Translations under genes and position numbers: made by a program
Part shown: positions 57,003 to 64,000 of the stretch, one piece after another
Layout of the letters: each line of letters starts with the position of its first letter
How positions within the stretch are numbered: the first letter of the stretch is position 1
Notes under the pieces: generated by a model
What the model saw: the letters and a program-made list of their open reading frames with translations, nothing else
What the model was told of the DNA's origin: nothing
Databases searched by the model: none
Assembly: GCA_030761205.1 (NCBI GenBank)
Contig: JAULJL010000033.1
Span: forward strand, 2,666,001-2,730,000
From: Fremontodendron californicum
Lineage: Eukaryota; Streptophyta; Magnoliopsida; Malvales; Malvaceae
Reading direction: 5' to 3'
DNA: 64,000 nt

Positions 57003-60000
57003 GTGTACGGAGGCGAAATATGAGGACCTTCCTGTCAGTAATTCTGAAATTGATTTTGAATGACCCATTTGCACGGGTGATTTTGAGCTAATGAAGATAC
57101 TGAGGATTATGGTCTACCTTCGGATCTACTGAGGAAAATAGAGCAAGAGGAGAAGTAAGTACTTCCTCATAAGGAATTATTGGAAACAATAAATTTGGGA
57201 AATGGTGAAGAGATAAAAGAAGTCAAAATTGGAACTTCATTGTCACCATCAATAAAAGGTGAATTGATGGCTTTGCTCCAGGAGTATGTGGATGTATTTG
57301 CATGGTCTTACCAAGATATGCCAGGGTTAGATCCAGATATTGTGGTTCATAAGCTCCCTTTGAGGCCAGAATGCAAGCCAATTCAGCAAAAGCTGAGAAG
57401 AATGAGGCCTGATATGCTGTTAAAGATAAAAGAGGAGGTGAAGAAACAATTTGATGCTACATTCCTAGAGGTGGCAAAATATCCAGAATGGGTGGCAAAT
57501 ATTGTTCCAGTACCGAAGAAGGATGGCAAGGTGCGGATGTGCGTTGATTATCGAGATTTGAACAAGGTCAACCCTAAAGATAATTTCCCTTTGCCTCATA
57601 TTGATACTCTGGTGGATAATACAGCGAAGAGTTCTTTATTTTCTTTTATGGACGAATTCTCAGGATACAATCAGATTAAGATGGCACCAGAAGATATGGA
57701 GAAAACCACATTTGTTACAATGTGGGGCACCTTCTGCTACAAAGTAATGCCATTTGGATTGAATAATGCTGGGGCAACATACCAGAGAGCCATGGTGACC
57801 TTGTTTCATGATATGATGCATAAGGGAATTGAGGTTTACGTTGATGATATGATCGCAAAGTCACAAGGATAAGAGGAGCATATTGCGAATCTTAAGAAGC
57901 TATTTGAACGATTAAGGAAATTTAGACTCAAGCTAAATCCGTCAAAATGCACTTTTGGAGTCACCTCGGGGAAGTTGTTGGGTTTTGTCGTCAGCAAAAG
58001 TGGAATTGAGATTGACCCGGATAAAGTGAAGGCCATTCAGAATTTGCCACCACCTCGCACTCAAAAGGAAGTAAGAGGCTTTCTGGGGAGATTGAATTAC
58101 ATTGCTCGGTTTATTTCATAGTTAACCGATAAATGTGATCCAATATTTAAGTTACTTCGAAAACGTGATCCAGGAGAATGGGATGAAGGGTGTCAGATTG
58201 CTTTTGAAAAGGTTAAGCATTATCTATCAAACCCACCAGTATTAATGCCACCTATTCCGGATAAACCAATGATACTATATTTATCAGTATTTGAAAGATC
58301 CATGGATTGTGTTTTGGGGCAGCTTGATGAAACTGGAAGAAAGAACAGGCAGTTTACTACCTCAGCAAGAAGTTCACAGATTATGAGTTGAAATATTCAT
58401 CGGTAGAAAAGTTGTGTTGCGCCTTAGCTTGGACTGCTCAAAGACTTAGACAGTATATGTTGTATCACACAACGTGGTTGATTGCCAAGCTGGATCCAGT
58501 CAAGTACATGTTGGAAGCACCTTCTTTGTCAGAGAGGACAGCAAGATGGCAGGTTTTATTGTCAGAATACGACATTGTATATGTAAGTCAAAAAGCTATC
58601 AAAAGCAGTGTAGTGGCTGAATTCTTAGCAAGTCGGGCAGTGGAAGATTATGAGTCGTTGAACTTTGACTTCCCGGATGAAGATTTGATGTATGTGTCGC
58701 AAGCAGATGATATTCCTCTGAAGAAGAAAGTATGGAAAATGTACTTTGATGGCGCATCTAATGCCATGGGGCATGGAATCGGTGCAGTGCTTATATCCCT
58801 AGAAGAAGACTGTTATCCTTTCACTGCTAGATTGGATTTTGATTGTACAAACAATACTGCCGAGTATGAAGCATGTACTATGGGCCTTCGTGCTGCAGTG
58901 GACAGAAAGATCAAAGTATTGGAAGTTTACGGAGATTCAGCCTTGGTGATTTACCAGTTACGAGGAGAATGGAAAACCCGAGATACAAAGCTAATCCGAT
59001 ACCGAGAACTCATCCTGAGTTTATTGGAGGAGTTTGAAGAAGTGAATTTCGATTACTTTCCTCGAGAAGAAAACCGAATGGCAGATGCTCTGGCTACTTT
59101 GTCATCAATGTTTAAAGTGAATGAAGGGGCGGAAGTTGTGCCGATCAAGATGAGCATATATGATTCTCCTGCCCACTGTTTGAGTATTGAAGAAGAAGCA
59201 GATGGTCTCCCTTGGTATAATGACATCTTGCAGTACATCAAGAGTCAACAGTATCCAGAACAAGCAACAGAGAATGACAAGAGGAATCTGAGAAGGTTAG
59301 CAATGGGTTTTGTTCTAGATGGCGAGATTCTCTACAAGAAAGGAAAAGATCAAGTCATGTTGAGATGTGTCGGGTCTGCCGAAGCTCGAAGAATCATAGA
59401 AGAGGTCCATGAAGGGATATGTGGCACCCATGCTAATGGTCACATGCTTGCTAAACAAATTATGAGGGCAGGGTACTATTGGCTGACCATGGAAGGAGAT
59501 TGTATCAGTCATTCCCGAAAGTGTCATAAATGCCAGATTTATGCAGATAAGATTCATGTGTCGCCATCGCCTTTACATGTCATGACTGCACCATGGCTTT
59601 TTTCAATGTGGGGAATGGATATGATCGGGCCTATTACCCCGAAAGCTTCAAATGGACATCGTTTCATCTTGGTGGCCATAGATTATTTCACAAAGTGGGT
59701 AGAAGCTGCGTCTTATGCAAATGTAACAAAGTCGGTGGTATGCAGATTCGTCAAGAAAGAAATCATATGTCGTTATGGGTTGCCAACAAGAATTATTTTG
59801 GATAATGCTCTCAATTTGAACAATAAGATGATGAGAGAAGTGTGTACTCAATTCAAGATCACACATCATAATTCGGCACCTTACCATTCGAAGATGAATG
59901 GCGCAGTAGAAGCAGCTAATAAGAACATCAAGAGGATTCTTGAGAAGATGACCAATGTGTACAAAGATTGGCATGAGATCCTGCCTTTCGCTCTTCATGC

Positions 60001-60460
60001 ATATCGTACTTCGGTCCGCACATCTACAGGGGAAACACCATTTTCTTTGGTATACTGGATGGAAGTAGTGCTACCTATTGAAGTTGAGATCCCTTCACTT
60101 CGGGTTCTGATGGAAGTTGGCCTAGAGGAAGCAGAATGGGTTAGAGTTCGTTATGAACAGTTGAATCTTATCGAGGAGAAAAGATTGAAAGCAATTTGTC
60201 ACGGGCAGTTTTATCAGAAAAGGATGATTCGAGCCCACAACAAGAAAGTTCATCCCAGACAGTTCTGAGAGGGGGAGTTGGTATTGAGGAAAATTCTCCC
60301 TATAGTGAAGGACCCGAGTGGAAAATGGGCTCCAAATTGGGAAGGACCCTATGTGGTAAAGAGAGCTTTTTCTGAAGGAGCATTGATTTTAACTCGGATG
60401 GACGGAGATGATTTTAGACATCCCGTGAATGCTGATGAATTGAAGAAGTATTATGCTTAA
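57003..60460 (+). pseudogene. pol: pol exon of element W (RT, RNase H, second RNase H, integrase)
   Basis: RT at about 57370-57960 (FSFMDEFSGYNQIKMAPEDM, YVDDMIAKSQG), RNase H, second RNase H-like domain (YFDGASNAMGHGIGAVL, NNTAEYEA) and integrase. Unlike Z, the integrase core has canonical spacing: D at 59801 and E at 59909 give D-35-E. Damage: stops at 57061, 57156, 57870, 58119 and 60266, and 1-bp deletions near 57088 and 58340. The stretch 58388-60268 is open for 626 codons and covers RNase H to nearly the end of integrase. The stop at 60266-60268 is at exactly the same codon as in Z (37024-37026), just before the C-terminal EGELVLRKILPIVKDP piece that ends KKYYA. Confidence 0.88.
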
Positions 60461-62054
60461 AAAAAATGTGTGATGCTGTGCACATGAAAATTCGAATGAT
60501 TCTAAGTGTAAAAATAGAAATTCTATATATATATATTTCCCCTGAGAATTGCTTTTCAAAGAGAATATGTATGCTTGATATGATGAATGGTCGTTTTTCA
60601 TATTCCTTCCACTAAGAAGAAATTATCCTTAGTCACCCTTTGAGCCTTAAGAATTATTTCTTTCTTTAAACCTTGATCAATGATCACCCTCTACACTGGA
60701 AGGCAAATGCGAGGAAAGATAATCAAAAATCATGGCAAAGAGAAAGCCGTCGGAAAATGTGGCAAATGAAAGCCAACAAAGCAAAAAAGAAAAGAAAGTC
60801 CAAAAAGGGACAAATGTTTCAAGAATGAGTTCTCCTTAGGAAGTGATCCTTGATCCAATCACCCTTAAACACATTTTGGGCCTATTTATCCTTTCTTTCT
60901 AAACCTAAACCTTGGCCTACATTACATGCTTTAAAAGCCTATTTTGATCAAGCATGGATATTTAATTTGAAAGGTTATTCTCAGAATCCATCCCATCTTT
61001 TGAATTGATATTTTTACCTTGGAAGCATTTAGAATTCTCAAATGCTGGGTAGAATAAAAAAAAATGAATGAAAATAGGAGAGGTTTAAGTCGAAAACCCG
61101 CAAAGGGCGACTTAATACCGAATGAAGGATATTTGAGTTGAAAACCTGTAAAAGGCGGCTCAAGTACTAATGAAAGCTTGAATCAATGCTCCGTGTAATG
61201 GGGGAGAAAGTATCTGACAATCAGAGAAAAGGGGAACAATGCAGTCTAATGTAACTACAGAAGTTAAGAGGTTACCCAAGTGAATTGTTCGTTCAAGAGA
61301 AATTTCAGATGGTTTGAAAAAGGAGGGGTCCAAGATATTCCGCATCCGGGGCGTCTACAACCTATAACCTTATATTTGTTTCTTATATCATTGATATTTA
61401 TTTTTCCCATTTTAAAACATTTCTTGCAATAAACTCTTGTTATCCTTTTCATGACAATTTTTGATTGATTCATATTCTCTTTCATATACTTTTGAGATGC
61501 ATTATGGTTGTTATTAAATTGAATGATGATTAGTAATAAAAATCTTTAAATAAAGGGATTTCGAAGTATTACTAAGGAATAGATTTAAATCTTGGGAAGG
61601 TTTGGAAAGTTCACCAAGAAAAGAAAACAGTGAACGTGGTGGAGACTCCGTCGCGAAGTCAAAAAATTTGTGAACTTCAGCGAGAGACAGAAGCTGAGAC
61701 TGTTTGACAAGATATCTTGAGTGAAGGATTCCTCAAGTGGGGCATCAATGAACAATTGAAGACTCTGTTCTGAAGTCATATAATCTGTGAACCTCAAAGA
61801 AACCATGGATTAGAAATTATGGCACAATCATTTTGATTGCATTTATTTTAGGAAGCATATAAGCATTTGCAAAAGCATGGCATTCTCATCATTGCATTTA
61901 ACTAATAGAGCAGAAATCAGGAAAGCTTGGACTTCCCCAAAGAGAAATTGTTTTGTTTCTCAAAAGATTCAGAGTTTGAGATCGCCATCAAGGTATTTTC
62001 TCCTGTTTTAAATTGAATTCATTGTGTTTATCAGACAAATCGAGCCTTGAAACC
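60461..62054 (+). other. 3' UTR of element W, proximal part
   Basis: Matches Z 37219-38760 closely. It holds one to one-and-a-half copies of the 72-bp unit (about 61980-62065; CGAGCCTTGAAACCGTCGTC) at the place where Z has about 14. No credible ORF. Confidence 0.65.
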
Positions 62055-63480
62055 GTCGTCAAGGTATTTTCAAACCAATTTTAAAGACCTTCGGGCACCA
62101 TTTTTTTAAGACCTCCGGGCACCATTTTAAAGACCTTCGGGCACCAGTTTTTTAAAAGACCTCCGTTTACCATTATAAAGACCTTCGGGCACCAGTTTTT
62201 TTAAGACCTCCGGGCACCCATTTTTAAAGACCTTTGGGCATCAGTTTTTTTAAGACCTCCGGGCACCATTTTAAACACCTCCGGCACCAGTTTTTTAAAA
62301 GACCTCCAGGCACCATTTTAAAGACCTCCGGGCACCATTTTAAAGACCTCTGGGCAACAATTTTTAAGACCTCCGGGCACCATTTTAAAGACCTTCAGGC
62401 ACTAGTTTTTTTTAAGACCTTCGGGCACCATTTTAAAGACCTTCGGGCACCAGTTTTTTAAAAGACCTCCGGGCACCATTTTAAAGACCTCCGGGCACCA
62501 GTTTTTTAAAACCTCTGGGCACCATTTTAAAGACCTCTGGGCACCAGTTTTTAAGACCTCTGGGCACCATTTTAAAGACCTTCGGGCACCAGTTTTCTTA
62601 AGACCTCCAAGCACCCATTTTTAAAGACCTTCGGACACCAATTTTTTTTAAGACCTCCAGGCACCATTTTAAATACCTACGGGCACCAGTTTTTTAAAAG
62701 ACCTTCGGGCACCATTTTAAAGACCTTCGGGCACCAGTTTTTTAAAACCTTCGGGCACCATTTTAAAAACCTCCAGGCATCAGTTTTTAAGACCTGTGGG
62801 CACCAGTTTTTTAAAACCTCCGGGCACCATTTTAAAGACCTCCGGGCACTAGTTTTTAAGACCCCGGGCACCATTTTAAAGACCTTCGGGCACCAATTTT
62901 TTAAGACCTCCGGGCACCCATTTTTAAAGACCTTCGAGCACCAGTTTTTTTAAGACCTCCGGGCACCATTTTAAAGACCTCCGGGCACTAGTTTTTTAAA
63001 GACCTCCGGGCACCATTTTAGAAGACCTTCGTGCACCAGTTTTTTTTAAGACCTCCGGGCACCATTTTAAAGACCTTCGGGCACCAGTTTTTTAAAGACC
63101 TCTGGGCACCATTTTAAAATACCTTCGGGCACCAGTTTTTTTTAAGACCTCCGGGCACCAGTTTTTTAAAGACCTCCGGGCACCATTTTAAAGACCTCCG
63201 ACACCAGTTTTTTAAAACCTCCGAGCATCATTTTAAAGACCTTCGGGCACCATTTTAAGACCTCCGGGCACTATTTTAAAGACCTTCGGGCACCATTTTA
63301 AGACCTTCGGGCAGCAGTTTTTTAAGACCTTCGGGCTCCATTTTGAAGACCTCCGGGCACCAGTTTTTGAAGACCTCTGGGCATCATTTTAAAAGACCTT
63401 CAGGTACTAGTTTTTTTAAGACCTCCGGGCACCAATTTTAAGGACTTCCGGGCACCATTTTTAAAAGACCTTCGGGCACA
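62055..63480 (+). repeat. Tandem array of a ~25-bp unit in the 3' UTR of element W (about 55 copies)
   Basis: Unit AAGACCTTCGGGCACCATTT with length variation in the T/A run (about 22-28 bp). Two variants alternate (CTTCGGGCACCATTTTAA and CTCCGGGCACCAGTTTTTT), giving a rough dimer of ~50 bp. Z has only two such units and V has a few inside a longer repeat. Open frames such as those rich in GHHFK or KWCPEVLK are repeat translations. Confidence 0.9.
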
Positions 63481-63772
63481 ATTTTTTGTTTTGAAAATCG
63501 AATTCGTTTCCTTAAGACGGGTCGAGCCTTGATAAGTCAGGGAATTCAATTTAAGGACAAAATCTTCAATTTACTGTTTTTTTTTTTAAAAAAAAGAATG
63601 AAAAAAGAAAAAATAGAAAAAATAGAAAATGAAAAATGAAAAAATGATAGAAGAATGAAAAAGAAAACCCCTTTCCCTTTCCTTCACATGTGATTTCACT
63701 GACCATACAAAATTAGTGTTGGTTTATCTTTGTCTGATTCCTGATTCTCAGCAATAGCCTAAGAGGGGCAGC
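63481..63772 (+). other. 3' UTR end of element W with polypurine tract
   Basis: CGAGCCTTGATAAGTCAGGG block, an A-rich stretch, then the polypurine tract CTAAGAGGGGCAGC at 63759-63772. Confidence 0.75.
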
Positions 63773-64000
63773 TGTAGACACCTAATTTTGTCCGGACCAC
63801 TAAACATGTATGTTTTCTTCCTATATTGATGTTTCCGAGTGTAAAAAGACTGTTTTCATCCTGCAGGTGGTACTCCGAGACTTAGTTTAAGAGGGCGAGC
63901 ATAAAAAGTCAAACTTGAAAAAAGTCAACCCCGAAAAAAGTCAACCCCAAAAAGTCAACTACTGAAAAAGTCAACCCACTTTCAAAATCAAGATTATAAG
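63773..64000 (+). repeat. Start of the 3' LTR of element W
   Basis: TGTAGACACCTAATTTTGTCCGG onwards, matching the first 228 bp of Z's LTRs; continues past the window. Confidence 0.9.

Larger units (their letters stand above)
48823..64000 (+). mobile_element. Tat/Ogre-type element W, 5' truncated, running off the window
   Basis: A close relative of Z with the same gene order. It begins with an LTR that stops part-way (about 52001) and is joined directly to the middle of ORF1, so the rest of the LTR, the primer site, the leader and the ORF1 N-half are missing (about 4.3 kb relative to Z). gag-pro, the intron, pol, the 3' UTR and the start of the 3' LTR (63773) follow. Without a primer binding site it cannot replicate by itself. 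Confidence 0.88.

Noticed and set aside
62234..62874. ORFs rich in GHHFK or KWCPEVLK repeats
   Set aside because: Frame translations of the ~25-bp array.

Overview
The window is plant nuclear DNA, almost certainly from a eudicot. It is built almost entirely from nested LTR retrotransposons: Ty3/gypsy elements of the Tat/Ogre type, one Athila-like Ty3/gypsy element, two Ty1/copia fragments and a small non-autonomous hAT-type DNA transposon. I see no ordinary host gene, tRNA, rRNA or CRISPR array. All lineage names come from reading motifs by eye; no database search was possible.

Layout, left to right. (1) 1-5893 is the 3' part of an Athila-like element. Its polyprotein has lost RT, RNase H and most of integrase, but downstream of pol it carries two intact extra ORFs. 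One (886-1422) is a basic, four-cysteine protein resembling the nucleic-acid-binding/cysteine-rich proteins of carlavirus-type RNA viruses. The other (1780-2427) is an intronless LONELY GUY (LOG)-type cytokinin-activating enzyme. Each ORF has a TATA-like box about 40 bp upstream. This is the most unusual part of the window. (2) That element sits in the 3' UTR of a Tat element 'V', of which only the 3' UTR tail and 3' LTR (6376-11250) are visible. (3) V abuts the 5' leader of an antisense copia element whose LTR is 11307-12977. (4) That copia sits in the leader of an old Tat element 'X': leader 12978-15195, decayed gag 15196-17110, an antisense copia pol scrap, a tandem-repeat 3' UTR, and a 3' LTR at 18967-21765 that resumes at 44982-48588. 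X's LTR holds the hAT-type insertion at 20089-21230. (5) Inside X's LTR lies a structurally complete 23.2-kb Tat/Ogre element 'Z' (21766-44976), flanked by the 5-bp target duplication GAGAG. (6) After 234 bp of unassigned DNA, a second closely related copy 'W' starts at 48823 and runs off the window. Its 5' LTR is truncated and fused to ORF1.

Z and W have the layout of Ogre-type elements: LTRs of about 4.9 kb, a tRNA-Arg-type primer site, a separate ORF1 (DUF7745-like plus coiled coil), gag-pro with CHHC knuckles and a G-patch-like stretch, then a 206-207-bp intron, and pol with RT, RNase H, a second RNase H-like domain and integrase. Splicing restores one reading frame from gag-pro into pol in both copies. 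Both copies are now broken by stops and small frameshifts, many of C-to-T type, so neither looks autonomous. Their 3' UTRs have amplified different minisatellites: a 72-bp unit in Z and X, and a unit of about 25 bp in W.

Nesting order, from insertion logic: X is oldest, then the copia element in its leader, then V, then the Athila-like element. Z entered X's LTR independently.
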